Positions 8,206 through 17,516 of a stretch of 64,000 nucleotides of DNA are shown here, one piece after another. The stretch comes from Nocardioides dokdonensis FR1436. Lineage in GTDB: Bacteria; Actinomycetota; Actinomycetes; Propionibacteriales; Nocardioidaceae. Made by a program: the position numbers and the translations under genes. The notes beneath the pieces were generated by a model. The model saw nothing but the letters and a program-made list of their open reading frames with translations, made no database searches and was not told the origin of the DNA. The DNA lies in NCBI RefSeq assembly GCF_001653335.1, contig NZ_CP015079.1, positions 1-64,000 on the forward strand, read 5' to 3'. Every line of letters starts with the position of its first letter. The stretch's first letter is position 1.

Positions 8206-9753
8206 TCAGCCGGCGGCCTCGATGGCCTCGTTGGTGTAGTAGAGCTTCTTCTCCAGCGGGTGGAGCACCGTCTGGACCTTGTAGGTGGCGTCTCCGACGC
8301 ACCACAGCGCGCGGCCCTTGTCCTGCATCGCCCACCCGGAGACGAGGTCCTGGGCGATCGGGCCGAAGCCGAGCATCGAGTCGAGCTCGCGCGCGACGCG
8401 CGGCTTCTGCCCGCCGAGGATCTTGATGTCGGCCAGTTCGAGGAGGTCCTTGGCGATCATCGCGGCCTGGGAGTCGGCATCGCCGACCGAGAGCAGGTCG
8501 GAGGGCTTGTGGAGGTTGGCGAACTGGATGTCGCCGCCCTTGCCGGCCATGCCGCGCGAGAGCCGCAGGTCGGCGTCGAAGCTCATTACCGCGGAGACGC
8601 CGAGGCGCATCTGCTTCCAGACCTCGTCGCGCACGACGATGCGCAGGTCGCCGGGCTCGGCGATCTCGCGCAGCCCGCGGCCCCAGGAGTTCATGCACAG
8701 CAGCGCGATGCCCACGGCCTCGTCCCCGAGGCCGTCGAGCCGGGAGAGGCTGAACGACTGGATCGGGGCGCGCCAGTCGACCTCGATGTTGGTGAAGTCG
8801 TCGAAGAGGCCGGCCAGGGTGCCGGTGACCAGCTCACCGAGCGCGTTGCGCAGCAGCCGGGTCTGGTCGAGGAACTGGCGGGTGTTCCCGTACTCGCACG
8901 CCCGGACGAGTTCCTCGGTGGGGTTGCGCAGCAGGTCCCACAGCCGCGGGATGGTGGTCTCGGTGAGGATCGAGTTGCCGGCGGCGTAGCCGGTGAGGAT
9001 CGCCAAGGCGTTGCGGACGACGTCGCTCTCGTCGGGCCCGAACGGCACTCGGCGCTGGTCGTCGAGCTTCATGCTGCCGACCAGGCCGCGGATCAGGACC
9101 AGCCAGCGCTTGAAGATGATCGTCGTGCGCCGTTGGGCTTCCTCGGCCGAGAGCTTCTCCCAGTCGTGGCCGAGCGGGCCCATGGCCAGGGGGTTGATTC
9201 GTGCCCAGAAGCCGGGGGCGATGACGAACGGCTCGACACCGAGCGCGCGGCACAGCGACTCGTACTCGTCCTTGGGGTCACCCAAGACCAGGGTGCGGTA
9301 GCCGAAGGGCATCATCCGGGTGCAGAACGCCTTGGTGGTGCCGGACTTGCCGGTGCCGGGCTTGGCGAACTGGAAGATGTTCGGGTTGGTCGCCGACACG
9401 TCGTCGCGCAGCACCCAGCCGAACGGGTCGCAGTAGAACGAGCCGCCGGAGAGCTGGTCGACGCCCATCTGCGCCCCGGTCGGCGGCAGGGCCGGCGCGG
9501 ACACGAACGGCCAGAACACCGGTGCTTGGTCACTGGTCATCCGCCAGGCCTGCGCCGGGGCCGTGACGGGCGCCCAGCCGCGGCCGCGACGAGCTGCACC
9601 GCGGCGCGGGGCGTACTTGAAGATCCGGGGCTCCTTGGCCTCCGGGGCGAGCGGGGGGATCGTGGGCAGGTCGTGGCCGAAGTCGGACAACAAGGCCGCC
9701 ATGTCCCTGCCTCGATCGGCGCCGCCGCGGTTCCGGCGGGTCGTGGTGGGCAT
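8206..9753 (-). CDS. VirB4/TraC-like conjugation ATPase
   Basis: A 515-aa P-loop ATPase that would power substrate transfer or pilus assembly at the inner face of the membrane. Walker A is GTGKS (residues 133-137, in AKPGTGKSGTT); a Walker B-like LRIVVRDEVWKQM comes late, with a conserved NLHKPSDL region after it. It is preceded by a hydrophilic Arg-rich N-terminus with no membrane segment. The ATG at 9753 shares a base with the stop of the upstream gene (TGATG). Family members in actinobacterial ICEs pair with an SCO6880-type protein, exactly as here. Confidence 0.9.
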   Translation of the reverse strand: MPTTTRRNRGGADRGRDMAALLSDFGHDLPTIPPLAPEAKEPRIFKYAPRRGAARRGRGWAPVTAPAQAWRMTSDQAPVFWPFVSAPALPPTGAQMGVDQLSGGSFYCDPFGWVLRDDVSATNPNIFQFAKPGTGKSGTTKAFCTRMMPFGYRTLVLGDPKDEYESLCRALGVEPFVIAPGFWARINPLAMGPLGHDWEKLSAEEAQRRTTIIFKRWLVLIRGLVGSMKLDDQRRVPFGPDESDVVRNALAILTGYAAGNSILTETTIPRLWDLLRNPTEELVRACEYGNTRQFLDQTRLLRNALGELVTGTLAGLFDDFTNIEVDWRAPIQSFSLSRLDGLGDEAVGIALLCMNSWGRGLREIAEPGDLRIVVRDEVWKQMRLGVSAVMSFDADLRLSRGMAGKGGDIQFANLHKPSDLLSVGDADSQAAMIAKDLLELADIKILGGQKPRVARELDSMLGFGPIAQDLVSGWAMQDKGRALWCVGDATYKVQTVLHPLEKKLYYTNEAIEAAG

Positions 9754-11258
9754 CAGGCGTCTCCGCTCCGGGTCAGGCTCATCCCGACGGGGATGGTCGA
9801 GGCGGCGAAACCGACGTCCTGGGCCAGGTCGAGCCGCAGGGGCGCAAACCCGGCGCGTCGGATCGAGGCGTCCAGGCGACGGCCGAACTCGGTGATCCGC
9901 AGCGTCTTGGGAACCGTGACCGTGCACACCGCGTAAGGCCGGACCAGCGCGTTGCCGTGGGCCAGCTTGGCGTCCAGGCCGCGGGCCTTGTGGGCCTCGT
10001 CGCGCTGCTTGGCACGGGTCTTGCGGCCGAGCTTCTCGTTCATCCCCTCAGCCAGGTCTGCGGCCCACTCGGCGTTGCCGGACTGCCGGTCGGCCTTGGA
10101 CTGGGACACGATCGGGAAGGAGACGACGAACGAGCGCCGCTCACCGGACTCGCTCGGGGTGAGGATCGGCGCCAGGGCGCCCATCGCCACGCCGCGGGTC
10201 GGGAGCTTGATGGTGGAACTGATCGAGTTCCACGCGTCGTGGCTGTAGTGCCGCACCGTCGCATCCGCGCCCGAGGGCCCGGCCAGCGCCCACGGGACGT
10301 CGGCGTTCACGCTCGGGTCCTTCTCCCGCATGGCGAGGGCCTCGACGATGCCGGCGCGATCGCCTGGGGCGAACCCGGTCCGGGACGCCAGGGCGAGCTC
10401 CGGCGAGGTGAGCCAGCGGACCGACGTCATCCCCATCGGGCCCCGCAGCTGGGCCTCGATCTCGGCCATGAGCAGGTAGAGCTCGCGGCAGCGGCCCTCG
10501 AAGCCGCCCCCGGACTCCTTGGCCGACCGGGCGATCCGGGTCTCCGGGACGACGATTGTCACGAACTGCTCGGTGCGCACCGACGCCTGCGTGAGGCCCA
10601 CCGCGAGGTCGCTGTTGACGACCTCGGACAGCTGGGGGGCGTTGTCGCGGCGGTGCTTGTTGACCCACAGATCGCGCTCGGCGCCGTCCTCGGGGACGGT
10701 GCGGACCATGAACAGGATCTCGTCGACCTTCTCGGTGCGGCCGGCGACGTCGAGCAGCCCGGCCAGCGCCTCGCCGTAACGGCTGCGCTCCTCGGTGTCC
10801 TTCATGCCGATGCCGGGGTGGACGATCGAGGCGGTGACTGCCCAGGTCTTCGTCGCGTCATCGTGGATCACTCCGACCCGCTGCAGCTGGGAGCCGTGCG
10901 GCGGGCCGTCGTGGATCTTGATGCCCTGCAGCACCCCGGGGAGATCGGGGGTGTCGAGGTCCTCGGCGCGGCCCTCGGTGGCCTTGGCACGGAACGAGGT
11001 CCAGCCGAGCAGCCCGCCGACGGCGTACATCGTCGAGGCGAACACCCAGCCCGTGGCCGAGCGGCCCCGGACCGGGACGACGGTGATGGCCAGCAGGAAC
11101 AGCCAGACCAGGGCGAACAGGAACGCAGAGAACCACGCTCCGCGGCTGATCGCCCAGAACGCCGGCAGGCTGGCCAGCGCCAGGAACATCAGCTGGCCTC
11201 CGGAGAGGCCGAAGAACCAGCCGATGCGGTCGCGCTGGTAGTCGGCGTAGATGGTCAT
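9753..11258 (-). CDS. SCO6880-family conjugation membrane protein
   Basis: 501 aa. Two close hydrophobic segments at residues 21-65 (LMFLALASLPAFWAI and FLFALVWLFLLAITVV) are followed by a large soluble region with no P-loop. This layout matches the SCO6880 family, which combines a VirB3/PrgI-like membrane part with a region resembling the N-terminal domain of VirB4; the ATPase domain itself is the next gene. Start ATG 11258 has GGAAGGAAA upstream. It probably anchors the VirB4-type ATPase at the channel. Confidence 0.82.
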   Translation of the reverse strand: MTIYADYQRDRIGWFFGLSGGQLMFLALASLPAFWAISRGAWFSAFLFALVWLFLLAITVVPVRGRSATGWVFASTMYAVGGLLGWTSFRAKATEGRAEDLDTPDLPGVLQGIKIHDGPPHGSQLQRVGVIHDDATKTWAVTASIVHPGIGMKDTEERSRYGEALAGLLDVAGRTEKVDEILFMVRTVPEDGAERDLWVNKHRRDNAPQLSEVVNSDLAVGLTQASVRTEQFVTIVVPETRIARSAKESGGGFEGRCRELYLLMAEIEAQLRGPMGMTSVRWLTSPELALASRTGFAPGDRAGIVEALAMREKDPSVNADVPWALAGPSGADATVRHYSHDAWNSISSTIKLPTRGVAMGALAPILTPSESGERRSFVVSFPIVSQSKADRQSGNAEWAADLAEGMNEKLGRKTRAKQRDEAHKARGLDAKLAHGNALVRPYAVCTVTVPKTLRITEFGRRLDASIRRAGFAPLRLDLAQDVGFAASTIPVGMSLTRSGDA

Positions 11259-11323
11259 CGTCGGTTTCCTTCCGGGTCACTGCATGTCGATTGGGGCTGG
11301 GGGCAGGTCGTGCGGCGCATCGG

Positions 11324-13390
11324 CTACACCGCCACCGGGGGGATCGCGCCGCCTGCTGCACCGGCTCCGCCGGCACCTCCGGCCGCTCCCCCGCCGCCAC
11401 CCGCGGCCGGGGTCTTGGGCGCTGCTCCGGCACCACCGCCGCCCTGTCCGCCAGAGCCGCCGCCCTGCCCGCCCGAGCCGCCACCCGAGCCACCGCCGGG
11501 TCCGCCGCCGGTGGGCAGCGTCGGCGGGGTGGGCGGGGCAGGCGGGGCAGGCGGGGTCGGCAACGGCGAGTCGTCGTCCCCGCTGTTCTGCGAGCCCGGG
11601 TGCGTGCCGCTGCTCTGGTCGCCCGACTGGCCGCCGGACTGGCCGGACTGGCGGCCACCCATGTTGCTGAAGTCGGGTCCGTAGGTGCTCTGCCCGACGC
11701 CGGCCTGGTTGGTTTCGTCCGACATCAGGGACGTGGCCTTCGCTCCGGCGCTGCTGACCATCCCGAGCCCGGCAGCGAACGCCTGTCCGACCGGGCCGAA
11801 GCTGCCGAGGACGCCCTGGGTGGACTTGCTGAACCGGTCGCCCGTCGAGGCCTCGGCGCTCTGCTCACCCGACGAGCGACCGTTGCCGTCGGTGGTCGAG
11901 GCGGCCGACGAGCCGCCGCCGGCACCGCCGCCGCTCAGCAGCCCCTGGAGGCCGCCCTGGATGGCCATGCCCTGCCGGAACGACGCGCCGCTGGGGGTGC
12001 CGGGGTCGACGAAGGCCAGAAGCTTGAACAGCGCCAGCGGCGCGACGACGCTGATCAGGATCGTCATGACCGCCGGCAGGGCCGTGCCGAACGCCTTGGC
12101 GGTGCCGTCTGCGAGGTGGGCAGCGACGCCGTTGGCGAACTGCACGCCGATGCCCAGCACCATCACCATCAGCACCGGGGTGAACGCCGCGGCGTGGAAC
12201 CAGCGCAGCGACTTCCAGAACCAGGAGCGGGTGAAGTCGGAGACCAACCCGGCCGCGGCGAGCGGGCCGGTGGCGACCAGGACCAGCAGCGAGGCCGCCC
12301 TCGCGAGGTAGACCAGGACGTGTCCGATCGCGGCCAGCCACAGGAAGATGCCGAGGAAAGCCAGCGCGGTGGCCACGCCGGCCTCGGTGATGTCGTCGAC
12401 GCCGAGGCCGCCCAGGGGATCCCAGTCGGGCCAGGTCTGCACCTTGAGCAGCGACTTCATCAGCGCTTTCGTGATGGCGCCGCAGGCCGCGACGATCATG
12501 ACGCAGTAGCCGAACCAGCAGGCGCAGACCAGGACGAACTGGCCGGCGCCGATGAACGCCCGCGCGAGGCCCTTGCCCTCGCGTTTGAAGGCCGCCGCGC
12601 CGAGCTGGATCATCGCCAAGATGACCACCAGGGCGAGCGCGAGCCAGAGGGTGAAGGCGTAGACGTCCTTACCGGGTCCGTCGTCGCTGAGGTCGGGGGT
12701 CAAGAACAGCTCGCTGAACGTGAGCACGATGCGCAGCACGAACAGGCCGGAGCTCCACACCGCGAGCATGGCTGCGGTCCAGGCATCGGCCGCCGCCTTG
12801 GCGATGACGTCCCCGATGTTCTCGAACGGGTTGGGGATGTCACCGAGGCCGGGGATGCCGGCGCCGAAGAGGTCCCCCACGTTCGGGAGTCCGGGGATGC
12901 CGGGCACCCCCGGGACGCCAGGGAGTCCGATCCCCGGGAGCCCGGCGTCGCAGATCGCGTCGAGCAGCCCACACCCGCTGACTCCCGGCACCACTCCCCC
13001 GACTCCCTTGGCGCAGTCGGTGAGGCTGGGGTTTTCCAGGCACTCCTGGACGCCCTCGACCTGGTTCTCGATCTCGTCCTTGACGCCACCGGCCGCGTCC
13101 TTGCCGCAGTCGACCGGGTCCTCCGCGCACTCGAGGGCGTCTCCGCCGATGTCGCACAGTTCGTCGGGACCAAGGCAGCCCATCTTGAGGGTGCGGGCCG
13201 GCAGCTGGCTGGTGGTCTCGACCGTGGCGACCTGCGCTGTGCTGGCCGCCGTGCTGGTCGCCGGCTCGGCCGCGGCGGCGGTTGGCGGCTGGATGGTCGT
13301 GGCGGCTCCGAGAAGCGTGGTGAGGACCAGGACCGCCAGGGCGTCGATGCCCAGCCTGGTGACCCGGTGGAAGAGGTCGGCGGTGCTCAC
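11324..13390 (-). CDS. VirB6/TrbL-like multispanning channel protein
   Basis: 688 aa from a GTG that overlaps the preceding stop (GTGA). It begins with a signal-like segment and a Cys-containing extracytoplasmic region (residues about 50-200, with Pro/Gly-rich PGIGLPGVPGVPG). At least six hydrophobic segments follow between about residues 220 and 470, and then a long low-complexity Gly/Ser/Pro C-terminus (TPPAPPAPPTPPTLP, then Gly-rich). The layout fits VirB6/TrbL proteins, which form the inner-membrane part of the channel. It lies between a VirB8-like candidate and the SCO6880-type gene. Confidence 0.82.
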   Translation of the reverse strand: MSTADLFHRVTRLGIDALAVLVLTTLLGAATTIQPPTAAAAEPATSTAASTAQVATVETTSQLPARTLKMGCLGPDELCDIGGDALECAEDPVDCGKDAAGGVKDEIENQVEGVQECLENPSLTDCAKGVGGVVPGVSGCGLLDAICDAGLPGIGLPGVPGVPGIPGLPNVGDLFGAGIPGLGDIPNPFENIGDVIAKAAADAWTAAMLAVWSSGLFVLRIVLTFSELFLTPDLSDDGPGKDVYAFTLWLALALVVILAMIQLGAAAFKREGKGLARAFIGAGQFVLVCACWFGYCVMIVAACGAITKALMKSLLKVQTWPDWDPLGGLGVDDITEAGVATALAFLGIFLWLAAIGHVLVYLARAASLLVLVATGPLAAAGLVSDFTRSWFWKSLRWFHAAAFTPVLMVMVLGIGVQFANGVAAHLADGTAKAFGTALPAVMTILISVVAPLALFKLLAFVDPGTPSGASFRQGMAIQGGLQGLLSGGGAGGGSSAASTTDGNGRSSGEQSAEASTGDRFSKSTQGVLGSFGPVGQAFAAGLGMVSSAGAKATSLMSDETNQAGVGQSTYGPDFSNMGGRQSGQSGGQSGDQSSGTHPGSQNSGDDDSPLPTPPAPPAPPTPPTLPTGGGPGGGSGGGSGGQGGGSGGQGGGGAGAAPKTPAAGGGGGAAGGAGGAGAAGGAIPPVAV

Positions 13391-14184
13391 TGGGGTGCTC
13401 CGTTGATCGGGATCCAGCCGGCCTGCTTGTACTCCGGAGTGCCCGGCGCGACCGCCTTGGGCTGTCCGGTGGAGACCAGGTGCTCGATGTCTGCGGTGCT
13501 GCCCTGGACCAGGCACCAGTCGCCCACGCCGTCGACCTCGAGCCACCGCATCAGCTGGGTGCCGGCGTAGAGGCCGTCGCTGACCTTGCCGTTGGCGGTG
13601 GTGAGGGTGACGTAGCTGAGCAGGTTCACCGCGTAGTAGCCGGTGTCGAGCTCCTCGAGGGTGTACGCGATCGGCGTCACCGCGTACGACGCGGGCGGGG
13701 GGACGTCCCCCTCCTTCGGGACGCCGGCTTGCTGGCGGCGCAGCGCGACAGCGTCGCGGGCGCGCTGCTCGAAGACGGCCGTGTCCTCGGGGTTGGCGTA
13801 CAGGCCGGCGACGGCGGCGGCCTGGTCGTAGTCGAACCCGACCTGCGCCTTGGCGACCTCGACTTGCAGCGCGACCGCGCCCAGGTCGGTCTGGGGGAAC
13901 CGGGTCGGGTAGCCGTCGACCTGGTCGGCGCCGGTCGGGATCACGACGCCGTCTGCGGGTGCGCTCTCCGGGGCGACCTGGTCGACCGAGACGTTCTGCC
14001 CCTGCTGCCCGGTCTGGCTCGAGGAGTCCCCGGATGTCTTGTCGGTTCCGCTGCTGTCATCGGTCCGGCCGCGCGCTCCGAGCCAGACGGCGGTCGCCAC
14101 GAGGACGGCGATCGCCACCAGGACCCCCACGCGCAGCAGGGTCGTGCGGGACTCCCCCATCGAGTCGTTGATCCGGTTGCTCAT
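13387..14184 (-). CDS. Single-span conjugal transfer protein (VirB8-like candidate)
   Basis: 265 aa with one transmembrane segment at about residues 18-38 (LLRVGVLVAIAVLVATAVWL), a Ser/Gln/Asp-rich linker, and an extracytoplasmic domain with YAVTPIAYTLEELDTG and WCLVQGSTADIEHL. Topology and operon position suit a VirB8-like assembly factor, but I see no decisive motif. The ATG at 14184 has GGGGAGCAC upstream and is one base from the previous stop. Confidence 0.65.
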   Translation of the reverse strand: MSNRINDSMGESRTTLLRVGVLVAIAVLVATAVWLGARGRTDDSSGTDKTSGDSSSQTGQQGQNVSVDQVAPESAPADGVVIPTGADQVDGYPTRFPQTDLGAVALQVEVAKAQVGFDYDQAAAVAGLYANPEDTAVFEQRARDAVALRRQQAGVPKEGDVPPPASYAVTPIAYTLEELDTGYYAVNLLSYVTLTTANGKVSDGLYAGTQLMRWLEVDGVGDWCLVQGSTADIEHLVSTGQPKAVAPGTPEYKQAGWIPINGAPQ

Positions 14185-14185
14185 C

Positions 14186-15061
14186 TCAGTGCTCCCCTTC
14201 CGTGTCGCCGGGGTGGGCGGGTTCGGTGGTGTGGTCGGTGGACCAGGTGCGCCAGCCGGCCTCGTGTGCCAGCTGGGTGCCGGGCCAGGTCGCGGGTGCG
14301 GGTGCCGGCGGGGCGCCGGGGGCGACCATCCAGCGGCCCCCGACCCACTGCATGCGCTCGCAGTGCGCGAAGGCGATCTGTCCTTCGGACTTGTAGGTGG
14401 CGCTGACCTTCATCAGCACGCAGACCGTCGCCCAGTCGGGGCCGTCGGTGCCCTTGACCAGCGCGGCGGCCGGCTCCAGGGTCACCGAGGCGCTGGGGTC
14501 CTTGACTTCGCCCATCCCGGTGCTGGAGAGGAACGCGCGGACGCTGGCGGTGATCCACCAGTCCTCCGCACGGACCCCACCGGGCAGGGCCCAGGCGTTG
14601 TAGACCTCCTCGGCGGTGCTCAGGCTCATCGACTGCAGCACCGCGAGGTCGATCTGGGCGAGCTGTCCGATCGCGCCCTCCGGGCTGTGCGGGAACCCGG
14701 TCATCACGAACGCGGGTCCGTTGACTCCGGTCCCGGTCGGGATTTTGATCTCCGGTGCCTTAGCGCTGGTGGTCTCGCCCGGGAAGGCGGCGCTCACGGG
14801 CACGGTCAGCATCGGCTCGGCCGCGATCTCATCGCGATGCGCGGCACCGCGGGCCACCGTCGAGCGCTCGGTCTCGCCGGTGGCCACGCCGGTGTTCGCG
14901 CTGGCCTCGTCACCGATGCCGGCGATCGCCAGGTAGACCGCGTAGGCGAGGCCGCCGAGCAGGAGCACAGCCACGGCGACGGCGGCGGCCAGGATGCCGA
15001 GCAGCCGGCGCCGGCTCCACTCGCTGGTGCCTTCTGCCTTCTTCGTGGCTGCGCGCCGCAT
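14186..15061 (-). CDS. Single-span transfer protein with possible NTF2-like extracytoplasmic domain
   Basis: 291 aa. A basic N-terminus is followed by one strong membrane segment (about 22-48, LLGILAAAVAVAVLLLGGLA). The outer domain contains STAEEVYNAWALPGG and CVLMKVSATYKSEGQ, then HCERMQWVGGRWMVAPG, a pattern seen in NTF2-like folds of VirB8/TcpC proteins. That family link is inference. ATG 15061 overlaps the stop of the small upstream gene (TGATG), so translation is coupled. With the next gene it gives two VirB8-like candidates in tandem. Confidence 0.65.
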   Translation of the reverse strand: MRRAATKKAEGTSEWSRRRLLGILAAAVAVAVLLLGGLAYAVYLAIAGIGDEASANTGVATGETERSTVARGAAHRDEIAAEPMLTVPVSAAFPGETTSAKAPEIKIPTGTGVNGPAFVMTGFPHSPEGAIGQLAQIDLAVLQSMSLSTAEEVYNAWALPGGVRAEDWWITASVRAFLSSTGMGEVKDPSASVTLEPAAALVKGTDGPDWATVCVLMKVSATYKSEGQIAFAHCERMQWVGGRWMVAPGAPPAPAPATWPGTQLAHEAGWRTWSTDHTTEPAHPGDTEGEH

Positions 15062-15354
15062 CAGATGCAGCCCTTGCCGAGGATCCCGTTGAGCATCCCG
15101 GGCAGCACCAGGTAGGCGATCGCGCAGGCGAACACGACCACCACCGAGATCACGCCGACCTTGGAGGCGTGCGGCAGGGAGAACACTCGGCCGGCGATGA
15201 TCGCGCCGATGGCGATGATGATGCCGAGACCGAACAGGACGATGACGCCCCACAGCACGTAGCTGGTGATCTCGTTGGTGGGGCCGACAGCACCCGGGGG
15301 CGCCTTCGGGCAGACGGCCGTCACGGTGGTTGCGGTTGCGGTCATGACGTCCAT
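15061..15354 (-). CDS. Small two-span membrane protein (VirB2/pilin-like candidate)
   Basis: 97 aa with two hydrophobic segments: SYVLWGVIVLFGLGIIIAIG and, after a short basic loop, VGVISVVVVFACAIAYLVLP. The pair of spans, small size and place among channel genes match VirB2/TrbC-like subunits, but size and topology are the only support. Start ATG 15354 follows AAAGGAAG. Its 3' end overlaps the next gene start. Confidence 0.7.
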   Translation of the reverse strand: MDVMTATATTVTAVCPKAPPGAVGPTNEITSYVLWGVIVLFGLGIIIAIGAIIAGRVFSLPHASKVGVISVVVVFACAIAYLVLPGMLNGILGKGCI

Positions 15355-15392
15355 GGGTGGACTTCCTTTCTGGGTTGCTGACCCCGGGCGGG

Positions 15393-16241
15393 TCAGGCGC
15401 TTTCGCTGGTGTCGGTGGGCAGATGTGCGGGCTCGAGCAGCTGACGTGCTGCCGAGATCAGGGGGGCCGGGACGGGTCGGGAGTCCAGGCCGTTGACCGC
15501 GAGCTCGCGGTCCTCGGGGATCTCCACGCACCGGTCCGCGTCCAGGGCACGGCGGACGGCTGGGCCGCCGGCGTGCTCGAGGCCGCGCGGCCACTTCTTG
15601 CGGCGGGGCCCGCGGACGGCGAGGACGATCTGCTCTGGCTGCCAGTAGCCGGCCAGCAGGTCCATGGCGACCCCGGCGCGACGCATCCCGGGGACGGTGG
15701 CGGTGGTGACCAGGACGATCTGATCGGCGGCGCGGACGGCTTCGGCCAGCCAGCAGTCGGTGGCCAGCAGCTGGCCGGCCTCCCAGCCGACGTCGAGAAT
15801 GGTCAGCTGGGTCTCGTTCTGTGCCTCGGTGGGCAGCGGGACCTCGTCGACGCCAGCGAGGACCTCGCTGGCGCGCTCGAGCAGGACGTGGTCGCGCTTG
15901 CCCTGACGCCAGTCGGTCGGGTGCAGGCCGAGCTCGGCGGTGCTCGCCGCGGCGAGTCCGGAGGCGGTGACCGAGCAGCACTCGATGACTCGGACCGGGG
16001 CGGCTGCCGCCAGGCCGGTGGCCAGGGCGACGGTGCTCGCGCCGACCGAGCCTGCGGACCCGATCACGGCGATGGTGTGCTCGCCGTCGGCCGGTGACCA
16101 GTTGTCCTCCGCGGCGGTGCCGCGGCCGCGGGGGCCCTTGCCGGCGCCGGGACCGGTGCGGAACTCGCCGGCGTTCAGTGCGTGCCAGGCGCGCTTGAGC
16201 TCGTCGATACCGACCGGGCGGCTCGGGGTCTGGGTGCTCAC
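15393..16241 (-). CDS. ParA-like ATPase, DUF6668-type, non-canonical P-loop
   Basis: 282 aa. A 50-residue hydrophilic N-terminus leads into a MinD/ParA-type fold: TIAVIGSAGSVGASTVALAT (P-loop position), ILDVGWEAGQ (Walker B region) and IVLVTTATVPGMRRAG. The P-loop lacks the usual signature lysine (SAGSVGAST where GKGGVGKST is expected). This is as in DUF6668-type proteins of actinobacterial conjugation loci (family recalled from memory). It may act as a spatial or regulatory subunit. GTG 16241 overlaps the preceding stop (GTGA). Confidence 0.75.
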   Translation of the reverse strand: MSTQTPSRPVGIDELKRAWHALNAGEFRTGPGAGKGPRGRGTAAEDNWSPADGEHTIAVIGSAGSVGASTVALATGLAAAAPVRVIECCSVTASGLAAASTAELGLHPTDWRQGKRDHVLLERASEVLAGVDEVPLPTEAQNETQLTILDVGWEAGQLLATDCWLAEAVRAADQIVLVTTATVPGMRRAGVAMDLLAGYWQPEQIVLAVRGPRRKKWPRGLEHAGGPAVRRALDADRCVEIPEDRELAVNGLDSRPVPAPLISAARQLLEPAHLPTDTSESA

Positions 16242-16456
16242 TGGGCCTCCCCGAGGGTGCCGCGGCGGAACTCGAGCGCGGCGCGGACCTCGGCCGGGGT
16301 CAGGGTCGCCAGCTGCGCCTTCGCGGCCTGGACTTCGTGCAGCTGGGCGACGCAGCCGGTCAGCTGCTCGATCGCCTCGATCTCGCGGCCGGCGATCGCG
16401 AACAGCTCGGCGATCTGCTCCGGCTTACGGGTCTCGCCGTCGTGGGTGTTTGTCAT
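16238..16456 (-). CDS. Small helical ICE protein leading the transfer operon
   Basis: 72 aa, mostly helical (EQIAELFAIAGREIEAIEQL), ending RRGTLGEAQ. No known domain. It is the first gene after a copy of the 34-bp motif, whose end is only 17 bases from the ATG, so the transcript leader must be very short. The ribosome-binding site TGGAGGTGG starts right after the motif. It may be a small structural or regulatory protein. Confidence 0.75.
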   Translation of the reverse strand: MTNTHDGETRKPEQIAELFAIAGREIEAIEQLTGCVAQLHEVQAAKAQLATLTPAEVRAALEFRRGTLGEAQ

Positions 16457-16473
16457 GGGCTTCACCACCTCCA

Positions 16474-16507
16474 GTCGCCTATGTGTCGCGGGGTGGCGCG
16501 AGCGATC
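16474..16507 (-). promoter_or_regulatory. ICE 34-bp motif copy, upstream of main transfer operon
   Basis: Minus strand: GATCGC, 17 bases, ACATAGGCGAC (one difference from consensus). It points toward the gene starting at 16456 and lies 10 bp beyond the stop of the candidate regulator gene. The closeness to the start codon constrains the transcription start to the last few bases of the motif if it is a promoter. Confidence 0.75.
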
Positions 16508-16517
16508 ACTTCCGGGC

Positions 16518-17471
16518 TTATTCGTCATGGCCGAACTTCCTCGGGGCGGCCGCGGCGAGGGCGCGCATGGAGCGAGAGCCGTGGCGACGGACGGTCGCCT
16601 CAGAGACCCCGATGCGGGGCGCGACCCGGCTGGACACCTCGTTGCTGAGCAGGCCGCCATACCCGCGCGCCAGCCTGCGGGTCTCGACTCGGTCGGCCTC
16701 CTCGACCAGGCACAGCAGCAGGTACCGGTCCGCGGGGCTGATCACCTTGTGGTCGCAGGCCCACGCGAGCAGCTCCAGGAGCTCCTCAGTGGCCGACGGC
16801 TCCTCCTGCTCGGGTCCGGCGTCGGCGAGGATCTCGGGGCGGTGGAACAGCGCGCCGGCGACCCGCTCGGTCGGCATCTCGGCCGAGTAGCCGGCACCGC
16901 CGTCGACGCTCGTCAGGTCGCCAGCCGAGAAGGACTCGACGAGGGTGGTGTTGGCCCAGGTGCGGTCGGCGCGGGAGACGTAGAAGAAGTCGCCGACCTC
17001 GCGGAGGACACCGACGCGGGTGTTGATCAAGATGTTGGCCGCGACCTTGCGGGTCCGGCGCCACTTGAAGCTGCGGACCTCGATCCACAGCTGGGAGGCC
17101 ACGAGCTCGTCGACCCGCTCGACTGCTGACCAGGTGCCGGCCATCACCGGCTGGCTGTCGCGGAAGACCTCGCGTGGCGGGAGGGTGCTCAGCCAGCCCG
17201 CGAGCCGGCAGGCGCCGGGCAGCAGGCACTTGGCCAGAGCGGCCGCAGCGGCGATGTCGCCGCCGCCGTCGGGGGCCGCCAGCATGGCCAGCGCGAGGAG
17301 GACCGGGTCGGAGGTTTCGTGGTCCACCGTCGGAAGCCAGGAGCGGAGATCGTCGAAGTTGTCGACCACACCGAGGCGCGGATCGGCGGCCACCCAGGCC
17401 GGCCACTTCTGGCGGGCCTGGTCGAGCAGTTCGCTGTTGTCGTCGAGGCCGAGCTGGTCGCCCACACTCAT
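16518..17471 (-). CDS. Candidate ICE regulator with sigma-region-4/LuxR-like C-terminal HTH
   Basis: 317 aa. The N-terminal two thirds have no recognised domain (Trp- and Ala-rich helices, KCLLPGACRLAGWLSTLPP). The C-terminus (about 245-310) reads ISPADRYLLLCLVEE, then LSNEVSSRVAPRIGVSEATV and RRHGSRSMRALAAA. That is a helix-turn-helix pattern like sigma-70 region 4 or LuxR output domains. It sits immediately upstream of the transfer operon and just before a 34-bp motif copy, so it is a candidate to recognise that motif; this is inference. Start ATG 17471 follows AAAGGAG. Confidence 0.65.
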   Translation of the reverse strand: MSVGDQLGLDDNSELLDQARQKWPAWVAADPRLGVVDNFDDLRSWLPTVDHETSDPVLLALAMLAAPDGGGDIAAAAALAKCLLPGACRLAGWLSTLPPREVFRDSQPVMAGTWSAVERVDELVASQLWIEVRSFKWRRTRKVAANILINTRVGVLREVGDFFYVSRADRTWANTTLVESFSAGDLTSVDGGAGYSAEMPTERVAGALFHRPEILADAGPEQEEPSATEELLELLAWACDHKVISPADRYLLLCLVEEADRVETRRLARGYGGLLSNEVSSRVAPRIGVSEATVRRHGSRSMRALAAAAPRKFGHDE

Positions 17472-17516
17472 CGCGCTCGCTCCTTTCGTCCGTGGCTGAG
17501 CACGGCAGAAAGATCG

